From: Roseiarcus sp963835885
GTDB taxonomy: Bacteria > Pseudomonadota > Alphaproteobacteria > Rhizobiales > Beijerinckiaceae
Length of the DNA: 64,000 nucleotides
NCBI GenBank assembly: GCA_963835885.1
Contig: CAWIHF010000039.1
Location: 285,834 to 349,833 of the forward strand
Reading direction: 5' to 3'
Shown: positions 24,780 to 34,031 of the stretch, piece by piece
Numbering within the stretch: position 1 is the stretch's first letter
Layout of the letters: the number at the start of each line of letters is the position of its first letter
The notes under the pieces: generated by a model
The model's database searches: none
The model's input: the letters and a program-made list of their open reading frames with translations, nothing else
Told to the model about the DNA's origin: nothing
Position numbers and translations under genes: made by a program

Positions 24780-25083
24780 GTCCCTCCACTTCCGCGCTTC
24801 TGCGCTTGGCCTCTCGTGGCGAGCTTCTGGAGTGGCGCCGAGCGCCGCGCGGACACCGCTCCCCACGCCGCCGGAGGATCTAAAACCGGACGCAAAACGT
24901 GCACGCCGCTGCGGCTTTTGTCGCATATTCTTCGCGGAAATGGCGAGCGAACCAGAAAGCACGCGCCGGTTCCATCGACTCCTCCGCTCCGAGGCGACTC
25001 GTCGGCGCACGATCTCGGCGGCTTTTTGACGCTGATCGAATATCGACTATAGGCCTCGCGACTCCAACTTGCGTGAGACCTCC
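24780..25083. other. Divergent intergenic region hxlA-cobT
   Basis: No gene, and no cobalamin riboswitch conserved box, is recognisable upstream of cobT. It should contain the divergent promoters, but I cannot point to clear -35/-10 pairs. Confidence 0.4.
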
Positions 25084-26106
25084 ATGACCGCCGCTTCCCG
25101 CCCCTTCGATGACATCCGCGCCTTGCTCCGGCAAATGCCGGGACCGGACGAAGCGGCCGTCGCCGCGGCGCAGGAGCGCGAGGGGCAGCTCACCAAGCCG
25201 GCCGGATCGCTCGGACGGCTCGAAGAGATTTCCGCCTTCCTGGCCGGCTGGCAGGGCTCTGCAAAACCGCATGTCGACAGCCCGCTGGTCGCGGTGTTCG
25301 CCGGCAACCACGGTGTGGTCGCCAAGGGCGTGTCGCCGTTTCCCCAGTCGGTCACTCAGGCGATGGTGGCGAATTTCACCTCGGGCGGCGCGGCGATCAA
25401 CCAGATCTGCAAGACGTTCGACATCTCGCTGAAGGTCTATGAGCTGGCGCTGGAAAAGCCGACCGGCGACATCACCGAGACCGCCGCGATGGACGAGCGG
25501 ACCTGCACCGGCACGATCGCCTTCGGCATGGAGGCGCTGGCCTCCGAGCCGGATCTGCTGGTCGTCGGCGAAATGGGAATCGGCAACACCACGTCGGCAG
25601 CGGCGATTTTCCACGCGCTTTACGGCGGCGAGGCGGAGGACTGGGTCGGGCGCGGCACCGGCGTCGACGATGCGGGGCTTAAGCGCAAAGCAGAGGCCGT
25701 GCGCGCCGCGGTCGCGCGCCACAGGGCGCATCTTTCCGACCCGCTCGAAGTTTTGGCGCGGCTTGGCGGCCGCGAGATCGCCGCCATGACGGGCGCGATT
25801 CTGGCCGCGCGGCTGCGGCGCACGCCGGTCGTGCTGGACGGATTCGTCGCCTCGTCGGCCGCCGCCGTCCTGCAGGCGCTCGATTCGACCGCGCTCGACC
25901 ATTGCCTCGCCGGCCATGTGTCGGCCGAACGGGCGCACCGCGAAGCGCTGAAGCGGCTCGGCAAGGCGCCGCTGCTCGATCTCGGCATGCGGCTCGGCGA
26001 GGGGTCGGGCGCGGCGCTGGCGGTCGGAATCGTCAAGGCCGCCGTCGCCTGCCATAACGGCATGGCGACATTCGCGGAGGCGGGCGTCGCTGGAAAAGAC
26101 GGATAG
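25084..26106 (+). CDS. cobT: Nicotinate-nucleotide-dimethylbenzimidazole phosphoribosyltransferase
   Basis: CobT makes alpha-ribazole phosphate from nicotinate mononucleotide and dimethylbenzimidazole for the lower ligand of cobalamin. The 340-residue product has the conserved KPAGSLGRLE near residue 40, VFAGNHGVVAKGVSPFPQ, GEMGIGNTTSAAA, GRGTGVDD and LGMRLGEGSGA, which carries the catalytic Glu near the C-terminus. The start is the ATG at 25084, the first good one after a short TTG-led extension. No other cobalamin genes are in the window. Confidence 0.95.
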   Translation: MTAASRPFDDIRALLRQMPGPDEAAVAAAQEREGQLTKPAGSLGRLEEISAFLAGWQGSAKPHVDSPLVAVFAGNHGVVAKGVSPFPQSVTQAMVANFTSGGAAINQICKTFDISLKVYELALEKPTGDITETAAMDERTCTGTIAFGMEALASEPDLLVVGEMGIGNTTSAAAIFHALYGGEAEDWVGRGTGVDDAGLKRKAEAVRAAVARHRAHLSDPLEVLARLGGREIAAMTGAILAARLRRTPVVLDGFVASSAAAVLQALDSTALDHCLAGHVSAERAHREALKRLGKAPLLDLGMRLGEGSGAALAVGIVKAAVACHNGMATFAEAGVAGKDG

Positions 26107-26125
26107 CTCCGAAGAGAGGACTTCG

Positions 26126-26791
26126 ATGAACGAGCGGCGGTGGAGCGCGGTTGACGCCTATTTCACCAAAACCATCGTCGGGCAGGACGGCGCCCTGGAG
26201 GCGACGCTGACCGCCAACGCCGCCGCGGGCCTGCCGCAGATCGACGTTTCGCCCCCGCACGGCAAGATGCTCCATCTGCTCGCGCGCATTGCCGGCGCAG
26301 GCAAGGCGCTGGAGATCGGGGCGCTCGGCGGCTATTCCACCATCTGGATAGCCCGCGCGCTGCCGCCGCAAGGGCGGCTCATCAGCCTCGAGGCGGACGA
26401 ACGACATGCGACGGTCGCGCGGCGAAACATCGCCCGCGCCGGCCTGAGCGAAAAAGTCGAGATCCGCCTCGGCGCGGCGCTCGACCTTTTGCCGAAAATC
26501 GAGGCTGAGGGCCTTGGGCCTTTCGATTTCGTCTTCATCGACGCCGACAAGTCGAACAACGCGAACTATCTCGCCTGGGCGCTGCGCCTGTCGCGGCCGG
26601 GGACCGTGATCGTCGTCGACAACGTGGTCAGGGAGCGCGCCATCGTCGACGACAGGGCGTCTGACCCAGGCGCCGCAGGGGTCCGCCGCATGTTTGAAAG
26701 GATGGCGCGCGAGCCGCGCCTGCAGGCGACGGCGATCCAGACAGTCGGCGCGAAAGGCTGGGACGGTTTCGCTCTCGCCGTGGTCGAGTGA
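26126..26791 (+). CDS. SAM-dependent O-methyltransferase (caffeoyl-CoA/catechol type)
   Basis: The 221-residue product is of the class I, metal-dependent O-methyltransferase family. Motif I is ALEIGALGGYSTIW, an acidic SAM-ribose site follows (ISLEADERH), and the metal ligands appear as FIDADKSNN and VVDNV. The substrate is not predictable; relatives methylate catechols. The ATG at 26126 is preceded by GAGAGG. It lies 19 nt after cobT and is likely co-transcribed. Confidence 0.88.
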   Translation: MNERRWSAVDAYFTKTIVGQDGALEATLTANAAAGLPQIDVSPPHGKMLHLLARIAGAGKALEIGALGGYSTIWIARALPPQGRLISLEADERHATVARRNIARAGLSEKVEIRLGAALDLLPKIEAEGLGPFDFVFIDADKSNNANYLAWALRLSRPGTVIVVDNVVRERAIVDDRASDPGAAGVRRMFERMAREPRLQATAIQTVGAKGWDGFALAVVE

Positions 26792-27070
26792 CCTCAGCTT
26801 GGCCGTGACGCCTTTGGCTCCTGGCGCGATTTGCCGCACTCGGTCTCGCAATGAGACCCACAGGAAAGCCGACCGGCAAGGCGCGGGCGCTCGCCAGGGG
26901 CGGACCCGCCACGCACGGTGTATCAGTGACGCGTGCCGCCGGCGGTAGCGGGCGGCGGAGAACCCTGGAACTCCTTTTCTTTATCGGGTGGGCGATTCCG
27001 GCAGGCCCCGGGGTACGGCGCAACCGAGACGTCGCCGCTCGGCGAGACAGCGCCTGGCCAAGCCTGACGA
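26792..27070. other. Intergenic, no gene recognised
   Basis: This is the convergent region between the O-methyltransferase and aroQ. No clear terminator hairpin or coding signal. Confidence 0.4.
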
Positions 27071-27520
27071 TCAGGCGGAGCCGGCGCCGATCAGCGTCGC
27101 GATTCTTCTCAGCGCCAGCATATAGCCTTGCGTGCCGCACCCGACGATGATTCCCGAGGCGACGCTGGACACGTAGGAGTGATGGCGGAATTCCTCGCGC
27201 TTGTGCACATTGGAAATGTGCACTTCGATGATCGGCCCGTCAAAGGCGTGCAGCGCGTCCAGGATGGCGACCGAGGTGTGGGTGAAGGCAGCCGGGTTGA
27301 TGACGATGCCGGCGGCGCGTCCGCGCGCCTCATGAATCCAGTCGATGATCTCGTATTCGCGGTTGCTCTGGCGGAACTCGATGTCGAGCCCAAGTTCGGC
27401 CCCGACCCTGCGGCAGTCCGTCTCGACGTCGACGAGCGTTTCGCGGCCATAGATCTCCGGTTGGCGCTTGCCAAGCAGGTTGAGGTTGGGACCGTTAAGG
27501 ACGGATACGATACGGCTCAC
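27071..27520 (-). CDS. aroQ: 3-dehydroquinate dehydratase, type II
   Basis: AroQ converts 3-dehydroquinate to 3-dehydroshikimate in the shikimate pathway and is a dodecameric cytoplasmic enzyme. The 149-residue product shows the family start NGPNLNLLGKRQPEIYG with the active-site Tyr, RQSNREYEIIDWIHEA, NPAAFTHTSVAILDAL and the catalytic His in EVHISNVHKREEFR. The start is a GTG at 27520 with a purine-rich GAGGGGAAA upstream. Confidence 0.96.
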   Translation of the reverse strand: MSRIVSVLNGPNLNLLGKRQPEIYGRETLVDVETDCRRVGAELGLDIEFRQSNREYEIIDWIHEARGRAAGIVINPAAFTHTSVAILDALHAFDGPIIEVHISNVHKREEFRHHSYVSSVASGIIVGCGTQGYMLALRRIATLIGAGSA

Positions 27521-27532
27521 GCGAGTTTCCCC

Positions 27533-28006
27533 TCAATAATGCACGATGACGACCATCGGCTTCGTGAGAAGCGCCGGCGGCGGCTCGCGCGCGGAGCCGG
27601 TCGCCGCCAGGACTTCCACGCCGATCGCGGCCAGAGCAACTCCATGCCGCTCGAGGGCCGCCGTCAAGGCAAGCCCTCGCGCCACCTGCAGCCGCAGCCG
27701 CCGTTCAGGATCCCGCGGAGCGTCGAGAAGACCGCCGATCTCGAGAACGGTGACCGTGCGCGGCGCGGCGCCGGCCGTGGCGTCGGCGACCCTCAATTGG
27801 CCGTGTCCCGAAAGCTCCGACCCCCGCCAGTCGTGGGCGGACAGATAGAAGGTCTTGAACTCTGGGGCCGCGCAACCCGTGAGCGCGAAAGCGGTGAGAC
27901 AGGCGACGACGGCGTCGATCCTGCGGTTTCCCGCCCCCCGTATCGGGGCGGGCCGGGGTGTGGGGTTGGACCCAACCCCAACCGAGAAACTCTCATTCCG
28001 CCCCAT
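27533..28006 (-). CDS. Putative lipoprotein of unknown function
   Basis: From the ATG at 28006 the product has 157 residues. A hydrophobic stretch ending in a lipobox (AVVACLTAFALTGC) lies at about residues 33-46, which is rather far from the start, so the true start may be a less usual codon nearer to it. The mature part (FKTFYLSAHDWRGSELSGHG and on) ends near 27533 and has no motif I recognise. The stop is 12 nt before the aroQ start on the same strand. Confidence 0.55.
   Translation of the reverse strand: MGRNESFSVGVGSNPTPRPAPIRGAGNRRIDAVVACLTAFALTGCAAPEFKTFYLSAHDWRGSELSGHGQLRVADATAGAAPRTVTVLEIGGLLDAPRDPERRLRLQVARGLALTAALERHGVALAAIGVEVLAATGSAREPPPALLTKPMVVIVHY
27925..27990. repeat. GC-rich palindromic sequences
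   Basis: Short inverted repeats follow each other: CCCCGTATCGGGG and GGGTTGGACCCAACCC. They overlap the N-terminal coding region assigned to the lipoprotein gene, which is one reason to doubt its long N-terminus. Confidence 0.5.
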
Positions 28007-28151
28007 CGCCCACAATCCCCCTCTTAACCTCAGCGGTTCGACGGTCGGAAACCGATCGGCTCGGCGCGACCCCCATTCCATAACCCTTCCGAGGGAAGAG
28101 GATCCACCTTCCTGAGCGGCCGCCGGTCGGGTCGAGCGATCGGCGCTTTGC

Positions 28152-29607
28152 TCAGCCGTGCCAGGCCGCGACGGTTTTCAGCGCCGAAAAGCCGTAGAGC
28201 GCCTCGAAACCTTTTTCGCGGCCGTGCCCCGACTTGCCGACGCCGCCGAACGGCAGTTCAACCCCGCCTCCGGCCCCGTAATTGTTGATGAACACCTGAC
28301 CCGAGCGCAGCGCCTTGGCGAGGCGCATCTGCCGTCCCCCGTCGGATGTCCACACGCCTGCGACCAGGCCGTAGCCGGTCCCGTTGGCGATTGCCGCCGC
28401 CTCCGCCTCATCGTCGAAGGCGATGACAACCTGCACCGGGCCGAAAATCTCTTCCTGCGCCAGGCGATGGTCGGGCTTCACATCGGCAAACAGGGTCGGC
28501 TTCACGTAATGGCCGCCGGATGGCGCGTCCGGTACGATGGCCCCCTCAGCCGCGACGGTGAGGTCTTCGCCCTGCCGGATGAAGGCGCAGACGACCGCCT
28601 TCTGCCGGTCGGAGATGAGCGGACCGACGTCGAGGTCGGCGTCGGCCGGGCCGGTTCTGAGAGCCCTGTAGCGATCGGCCATGCGTTCGACCACTTCCTT
28701 GCAGCGCGAGCGCTCGACCAGGATGCGCGAAGCGGCCGAGCAGGTCTGGCCGGCGTTCTGGATCCCGGCGTTGACCAGGAACGGCAGGGCGCGGTCGAGG
28801 TCAGCATCGGCGAACACGATCTGCGGCGACTTGCCGCCGAGCTCGAGCGTGACCGGCGCCGTGTGACGCGCCGCCGCGGCCTGGACGAGCGCGCCGACCG
28901 CAACCGAGCCGGTGAAGGAGATATGCCGGACACCCGGGTGGGAAGCGAGCGCCGCGCCCGCTTCCTCGCCGAGGCCCGGCACGACATTGAGCGCGCCGGC
29001 GGGAAAGCCCGCTTCGCGGGCGAGGTCGGCGAGCGCAAGCGAGGTGAGACAGGCCTCCTCCGCGGGCTTCAAAACGCAAGCGTTGCCCATCGCCAGCGCC
29101 GCGCCGACGGTGCGGCCGGCGATCTGCATCGGGTAGTTCCACGGCACGATATGGCCGGTGACGCCGTGCGGCTCGCGCAGGGTGTAGACGGTGTAGCCGC
29201 CGAGATAGGGGATTGTCTCGCCCATCACCTTGTCGGCGGCGCCGCCGTAGAACTCCATGTAGCGCGCCATCGCCATCGCATCGGCGCGCCCCTGCTTGAG
29301 CGGCTTGCCGACGTCCACGGCTTCGATTTGGGCGAGTTCCTCGAACTCGAGTCCTGACAAGCTCGCCGAGTCGGCTCAGGAGCCGGCCACGCTCGGTCGC
29401 CGTAAGCCGACCCCAGTCCCCGGCAAGCGCCCGCTCGGCCGCGCTGACCGCCGCGTCAACGTCGGCGCTTCGCCCACGCGCGATCGCGCCGATCTCCGCG
29501 CCGCGCGACGGGTCCTCGAGCGGCAGGACCTCGTTCGATTGAGCCCTCACCCAACGCCCGTCGATGAAGCACTTGTCGGTTTCGAACCAGGCTAGGCCAG
29601 CGGTCAT
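28152..29607 (-). pseudogene. Aldehyde dehydrogenase family protein, single frame break
   Basis: This is an NAD(P)-dependent ALDH, corrected length about 485 residues. The N-terminus (MTAGLAWFETDKCFIDGRWV to LLSRLGELV) is in one frame. Near 29355 it shifts to LEFEELAQIEAVDVGKPLKQ, and the rest is intact: VPWNYPMQ, FTGSVAVG, the general-base Glu in LELGGKSPQ, the catalytic Cys in NAGQTCSAAS, EEIFGPV and PFGGVGKSGHGREKG. The GVGKSGHGREKG end fits the betaine/aminobutyraldehyde dehydrogenase-like group, but the substrate is unknown. The break is about one base and may be a sequence error. Confidence 0.85.
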
Positions 29608-29609
29608 GT

Positions 29610-29714
29610 GTGAAGGCCCTCATCCGGCCCTACGGGCCACCTTCTCCCGCAAACGGGCGAAGGGATTCGCCCCCTCTCCCGCTTGCGGGAGAGGGCCGGG
29701 GTGAGGGGAACGCC
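29610..29714. repeat. REP-like palindromic intergenic repeat
   Basis: CCCTCTCCCGC-TT-GCGGGAGAGGG with flanking CGGGGTGAGGG and CCTCATCCGGCCCTACGGGCC forms nested hairpins. A related sequence lies at 55679-55805. This is a common type of extragenic palindrome in Rhizobiales. Confidence 0.75.
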
Positions 29715-30830
29715 TCACACTTCGCCCCACACTTCCTCCGCGATCTCGACGAGGCGCGCAAGCTTGATCCATTGGTCGGCCTCGGAGAGGTCGTTGCCGT
29801 GCGCGGTCGAGGAGAAGCCGCACTGGTGGCTCAAGCAGCATTGGTCGAGCGGCAGGTATTTCGTCGCTTCCTCGATGCGGCGCTTCACCTCGTCCTTCGG
29901 CTCGGCGGCGGCCCGCTTCGAGCTCATCAGGCCGAGGACGATCGCCGCGCTCTTCGGGGCGAAGCGAAGGGGCGCGAAATCGCCTGAACGTTCGTCGTCG
30001 TATTCGAGGAAGAACCCGTCGATCTTCATTTCGTTGAGCAGGATCTCGGCGACCGGCTCGTAGCCGCCCTGCGCCACCCAGGCGCTCTTGAAATTGCCGC
30101 GGCAGAGATGGACGCAGATCGTCATGCCGGCCGGCCGGTCGCGGATCGATTCGTTGACCAGCCGGCAGTAAAGGCGGGTCAGCGCGTCAGGATCGTCGCC
30201 GCGCGCCTTGGTGCGGGCGCGGATGTCGGGATCGCAGAGATAGGCGAGATTCGTGTCGTCGAACTGAAGATAGCGGCAGCCGCGCGAGGCGAGGTCCGCG
30301 ACTTCGGCGCGGTAGGCCGCCGTCAGGTCGTCGTAGAAATCCTCGAGGTTCGGATAGACAGCGTCGCTGATCGCCTCGCGCCCGCCGCGAAAATGCAGCA
30401 TCGACGGCGCCGGGATGCAGACTTTCGGCGTCCGCGTCGTGACCGACTTGAGGAAATCGAAGTCGGGGCCCTGGATCGGCGCGACCCACTTGACCTTGCT
30501 CCCGACATGCATCGTCGGCGGTTTGAAGCCGATCTCGGTCCCGTCGTTCTTGCGGAAGCTCGCGACATATTCGCCGTAGCGCGCCTCGACGCCCTCGAGC
30601 CGCTCGAGGAAATCGATGTGGAAATAGGTGCGGCGGAACTCGCCGTCGGTGACCCCTTTAAGGCCGACGTTCTCTTGCGCCTGCACCACCTCGCGGATGC
30701 ATTCGTCTTCGATCGCGTGCAGGTCCTGCGCCGCGAGGCCGCCGTCGGCGAATTTCTGCCGCGCCTCCTTCAGGCGCTCAGGGCGCAGGAAGCTGCCGAC
30801 ATGGTCGGCGCGGAACGGCGGACGGGGCAT
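29715..30830 (-). CDS. MetE-like (cobalamin-independent methionine synthase C-terminal) methyltransferase
   Basis: The 371-residue product corresponds to the catalytic C-terminal barrel of MetE only (YxjG/YxjH-type). It has RADHVGSFLRP at the N-terminus, the zinc-binding His and Cys in CVHLCRGN, FLEYDDERSGDFAPL, and the last Cys ligand region in QCGFSS. Such short homologues transfer methyl groups to homocysteine or related thiols, but the methyl donor is not certain. The ATG at 30830 has GGGAGG about 5 nt upstream. Confidence 0.85.
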   Translation of the reverse strand: MPRPPFRADHVGSFLRPERLKEARQKFADGGLAAQDLHAIEDECIREVVQAQENVGLKGVTDGEFRRTYFHIDFLERLEGVEARYGEYVASFRKNDGTEIGFKPPTMHVGSKVKWVAPIQGPDFDFLKSVTTRTPKVCIPAPSMLHFRGGREAISDAVYPNLEDFYDDLTAAYRAEVADLASRGCRYLQFDDTNLAYLCDPDIRARTKARGDDPDALTRLYCRLVNESIRDRPAGMTICVHLCRGNFKSAWVAQGGYEPVAEILLNEMKIDGFFLEYDDERSGDFAPLRFAPKSAAIVLGLMSSKRAAAEPKDEVKRRIEEATKYLPLDQCCLSHQCGFSSTAHGNDLSEADQWIKLARLVEIAEEVWGEV

Positions 30831-30912
30831 TGGGTCCTCCCTGGGGTGGTCTTCATTCGATCGACTCGATCGTCTCACGGCGCGCGAGCCTTTGGCAACC
30901 CGGACGCGAGGA

Positions 30913-31341
30913 TCAGCGCCGCGCGGCGAAGAACGCCTTGAGCATCGCCGCGGCTTCCCCTTCCCGGATCCCGCCATAGGTCTCCGGCGCGTGATGGCAG
31001 GTCGGCTGGCGGAAGAAGCGCGGCCCGTGCTCGACGGCGCCGCCCTTCGGGTCGGGCGCGGCGTAATAGAGGCGGCGGATGCGCGCGTGGGAGATAGCGC
31101 CGGCGCACATCGCGCAGGGTTCGAGAATGACGTAAAGGTCGCAGCCGACCAGCCGCTCGGAGCCGAGCGCGGCGGCCGCCTCGCGGATCGCGATCATTTC
31201 CGCGTGCGCGGTCGGATCGGCGCGTTCTCGCGTGCGATTGCCCGCCCGTGCGACCACCGCGCCATCGCGAACGATCACGGCGCCGATCGGGGCCTCGCCG
31301 CGCTCCTCGGCCGCCCGCGCCTCGGCGAAGGCGAGGTTCAT
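30913..31341 (-). CDS. tadA: tRNA-specific adenosine deaminase
   Basis: TadA deaminates A34 to inosine in tRNA-Arg(ACG). The 142-residue product has the zinc-site His and the catalytic Glu in TAHAEM and the two Cys ligands in PCAMCAGA, as well as EAPIGAVIV near the N-terminus. The ATG at 31341 is preceded by AAGGAGG at about 8 nt. It is divergent from the pseudouridine synthase gene. Confidence 0.95.
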   Translation of the reverse strand: MNLAFAEARAAEERGEAPIGAVIVRDGAVVARAGNRTRERADPTAHAEMIAIREAAAALGSERLVGCDLYVILEPCAMCAGAISHARIRRLYYAAPDPKGGAVEHGPRFFRQPTCHHAPETYGGIREGEAAAMLKAFFAARR

Positions 31342-31487
31342 CGGATCGCCCTCCTTGTCCGCTGCGCTCGGCACTCCGGTTCCTCTTTGGAAGACGCGGG
31401 CGTTTTTCGTTTGGCGCGTCCCGCCCTTCGGGCTTAGGACAGGCGCTCGCTTCGGGCAATGCGGAAGCGTCTGCGATTGGAGCCAGC

Positions 31488-33167
31488 TTGAGCGACGGCG
31501 ACGAGACGACATCGGGCGGGGAGGTTCGCGAAGGCCAGCGCATCGCCAAGGTGATCGCGCGGGCGGGGCTCTGCTCGCGGCGCGACGCCGAAGCCTGGAT
31601 CGCGGCTGGCCGGGTGACCGTCAACGGCCATGTGCTCGACAGTCCGGCCTATAACGTCAGCGAGACGGACGACGTGCGGGTCGATGGGCGCCGCCTCACC
31701 GAGCGTGAGCGCACGCGCCTCTTTCTTTTCCACAAGCCGCGCGGTCTCGTGACCACCGCGCGCGACCCGGAGGGGCGCCCGACCGTTTTCGATGCGCTGC
31801 CGCCTGAGCTGCCGCGCCTTGTCGCAGTCGGCCGGCTCGACATCAACACCGAGGGCCTCATCCTGCTGACCAATGACGGCGGTCTGGCGCGGGTTCTCGA
31901 GCTGCCGGCCACCGGCTGGCTGCGCCGCTATCGGGTTCGGGCGCACGGGCGTGTCGATCAGGCGAAGCTCGATTCGCTTAGCGGCGGCGTGACCCTCGAC
32001 GGGATCGACTACGCCGGCATCGAGGCGCGGCTCGACCGCGAGCAGGGCTCGAACGCCTGGATCACCATGGGCCTGCGCGAGGGCAAGAACCGCGAGATCA
32101 AGAAGGTGCTCGAGCATCTGGGCCTTGCGGTCAACCGCCTGATCCGGGTTTCGTTCGGCCCGTTCGAGCTCGGCGACCTGGCGGAAGGGGAGGTTGCGGA
32201 GGTGCGCACGCGCGTCCTGCGCGACCAGCTCGGCGCGAAGCTTGCGCGAGAGGCCGGCGTCGATTTCGACGCGCCGGTCATCGAGCGCGCCGCCGCCGCG
32301 CCGAGCGAAGAAACGCACAGGCGCGCGACTTCCGCCAGCGGGGCCCCCGGGCGTGCGTCTCCCAAGGGTGAATCTTCGGAGCGTCCGCCGGGCGGCGGCG
32401 GCGGTCGCGATCGCGCCGAGGCGCCCGGACGGCGCGGCGGTCGGGAAACCGCGTCACGGCGCGGGCCGCCGCCCTCCCAGCCCGAGCGCCGACGCAAGCA
32501 TGTCTCGGCTCTGCGGGCCGAAATCGCCGCCGACGCGGCGGGCCCGCGGAAACGGGTCGAGCGGGGCGCCACCCATGACCGCAAAGGGCGGACAGTCGCG
32601 GTCGAGCGGATTTCGCTCACCGGCGAAGCGGCGCGCAAGCGCGAGGCCGCCGTCACGCGCGCGCCACGCAGGTCAGAAAGGGCGACGTCCAGCGATCGTG
32701 GCGCGCGGAGCTTCGAGCCGAAGCGCGAAACGGCCGAGCGGCCGAGGCGGCCGGATTCGTTCGGGTTGAAGCGGACACGCGACGGCGAGGGACGCGAGCG
32801 GCAGCCGCGGGCGGAACACAAGGGCCGCGCTCCCCGCCCCGGGTTCGACCGGCAGGGGCCGCGCAAGGAAACGCGCGACGGACGACCGGGGAGGCGCGGC
32901 GCCGATTGGTCCAGCGGCGGGGACGGAAGGCGCCGCGGCGCGTCAGGGGATCGCGCCAAGCCCGCTTCCGCCGGTCGGAGGCCGCCGCCCGACGACAAAG
33001 GCGGCGAGCGCAGGTTCGATCGGGCGCAGGACAAGCGCCGCGACGGGGCCGACCGCGGGCGGGACCGCACCGAGCGCCCATCCTCCGGCGCAGAGAGGCG
33101 TCCGCCGCGCGACGGACCGTCGAAGGGGCCCCGCGGCGGATCGCGCCGGCCGCCGAAAAAGCCCTGA
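31488..33167 (+). CDS. rluB: RluB-type 23S rRNA pseudouridine synthase with long basic tail
   Basis: The 559-residue product has an N-terminal S4 RNA-binding domain (RIAKVIARAGLCSRRDAEAW, about 15-65) and a pseudouridine synthase domain (about 70-240) with the catalytic Asp in GRLDINTEGLILLTND and GKNREIKKV. From about residue 255 to the end the chain is low-complexity, rich in Arg, Gly, Pro, Asp and Glu, ending RRPPKKP. This disordered tail is longer than the enzyme itself and could bind RNA. The start is uncertain: a TTG at 31488 with GGAG 5-6 nt upstream fits best. rsmD follows after 3 nt. Confidence 0.88.
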   Translation: MSDGDETTSGGEVREGQRIAKVIARAGLCSRRDAEAWIAAGRVTVNGHVLDSPAYNVSETDDVRVDGRRLTERERTRLFLFHKPRGLVTTARDPEGRPTVFDALPPELPRLVAVGRLDINTEGLILLTNDGGLARVLELPATGWLRRYRVRAHGRVDQAKLDSLSGGVTLDGIDYAGIEARLDREQGSNAWITMGLREGKNREIKKVLEHLGLAVNRLIRVSFGPFELGDLAEGEVAEVRTRVLRDQLGAKLAREAGVDFDAPVIERAAAAPSEETHRRATSASGAPGRASPKGESSERPPGGGGGRDRAEAPGRRGGRETASRRGPPPSQPERRRKHVSALRAEIAADAAGPRKRVERGATHDRKGRTVAVERISLTGEAARKREAAVTRAPRRSERATSSDRGARSFEPKRETAERPRRPDSFGLKRTRDGEGRERQPRAEHKGRAPRPGFDRQGPRKETRDGRPGRRGADWSSGGDGRRRGASGDRAKPASAGRRPPPDDKGGERRFDRAQDKRRDGADRGRDRTERPSSGAERRPPRDGPSKGPRGGSRRPPKKP

Positions 33168-33170
33168 ACG

Positions 33171-33758
33171 GTGCGGATCGTCGGCGGGCGCCTTAAGGGA
33201 CGCGTTCTTGCGTCTCCGGCTTCGCGCGCCATCCGTCCGACTTCGGAACGGTTGCGCGAGTCGATTTTCGACATCCTCGAGCATCGCTATCCAGGGAGCG
33301 TCGAGGGCCGGCGCACCGTCGACCTCTTCGCCGGCTCCGGAGCGCTGGGGATCGAGGCGTTGTCGCGCGGAGCGCGCTTCGCCCTGTTCGTCGACAGCGG
33401 GACGGAGGCGCGCGCGTTACTGCGCGCCAACGTCGAAGCCCTGGCGCTCGGCGGCGTGAGCCGGATCTGGCGAGCGGATGCGACCCGTCTCGGCAAGGCG
33501 CCCGCCGGCGGCCCTTTCGGACTGGCCTTTCTCGACCCGCCCTATGGGCAGGACCTCGCCGGGGCGGCGCTCGCCTCGCTGGTCGATGGCGGCTGGCTCG
33601 AGCCGGACGCGCTCTGCGTCGTCGAGGAGACGGCGAAGGCTACATTTGCAGCGCCCGCGGGGCTGGCGCCGGTCGATGAGCGGACCTACGGCGACACACG
33701 CATCGTGATTCTCGGACGCGACGATTCGCGCCGCCTCTCACTCACGGATAAGGATTGA
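33171..33758 (+). CDS. rsmD: 16S rRNA (guanine966-N2)-methyltransferase
   Basis: RsmD methylates G966 of 16S rRNA. The 195-residue product shows MRIVGGRLKGR at the N-terminus, the SAM motif DLFAGSGALGIEALSRGA and the catalytic LDPPY. The start is a GTG at 33171, 3 nt after the rluB stop, so translation is coupled. The gene is convergent with the 3' part of ybhB; the two overlap slightly at their 3' ends. Confidence 0.94.
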   Translation: MRIVGGRLKGRVLASPASRAIRPTSERLRESIFDILEHRYPGSVEGRRTVDLFAGSGALGIEALSRGARFALFVDSGTEARALLRANVEALALGGVSRIWRADATRLGKAPAGGPFGLAFLDPPYGQDLAGAALASLVDGGWLEPDALCVVEETAKATFAAPAGLAPVDERTYGDTRIVILGRDDSRRLSLTDKD

Positions 33759-34031
33759 CATAAGTACCGACGATGCTGGCCTCGCCCTTCCGGTGGCCTT
33801 TGAGCTTCTCGCGCAGTTCGCCGAAGGTCATGCCGGGCGGCAGGTCCTTCGGCCCGAGATCGGTTGCAACGATCTGAAAAAGGTAGTGGTGCGGCGCGCC
33901 CGGCGGCGGGCAGGGGCCGCCGAAATAGGCGAGCTTCTTGCCGCTCATTCCGCCTACATACTTGTCGGAAGGCTGGCTGATCTCCCCCTCGGCGAAGGCG
34001 GTCACCTCAGGCGCAATCCCGTAGGCGACCC
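33742..34031 (-). pseudogene. 3' part of an intron-split YbhB/PEBP-family gene
   Basis: This encodes the last 96 residues of a Raf-kinase-inhibitor-like (PEBP, YbhB) protein: VAYGIAPEVTAFAEGEISQP, GGMSGKKLAYFGGPCPP, GAPHHYLFQIVATD and GTYVNPYP. The 5' part lies at 39955-40234. The two are exactly in frame when 34032-39954 is removed (570 nt, 190 codons with stop). The Trp codon TGG is the one that is split. Confidence 0.88.

Noticed and set aside
24780..25083. Possible cobalamin riboswitch upstream of cobT
   Set aside because: The conserved B12-box and the other riboswitch core sequences were not found on the plus strand.
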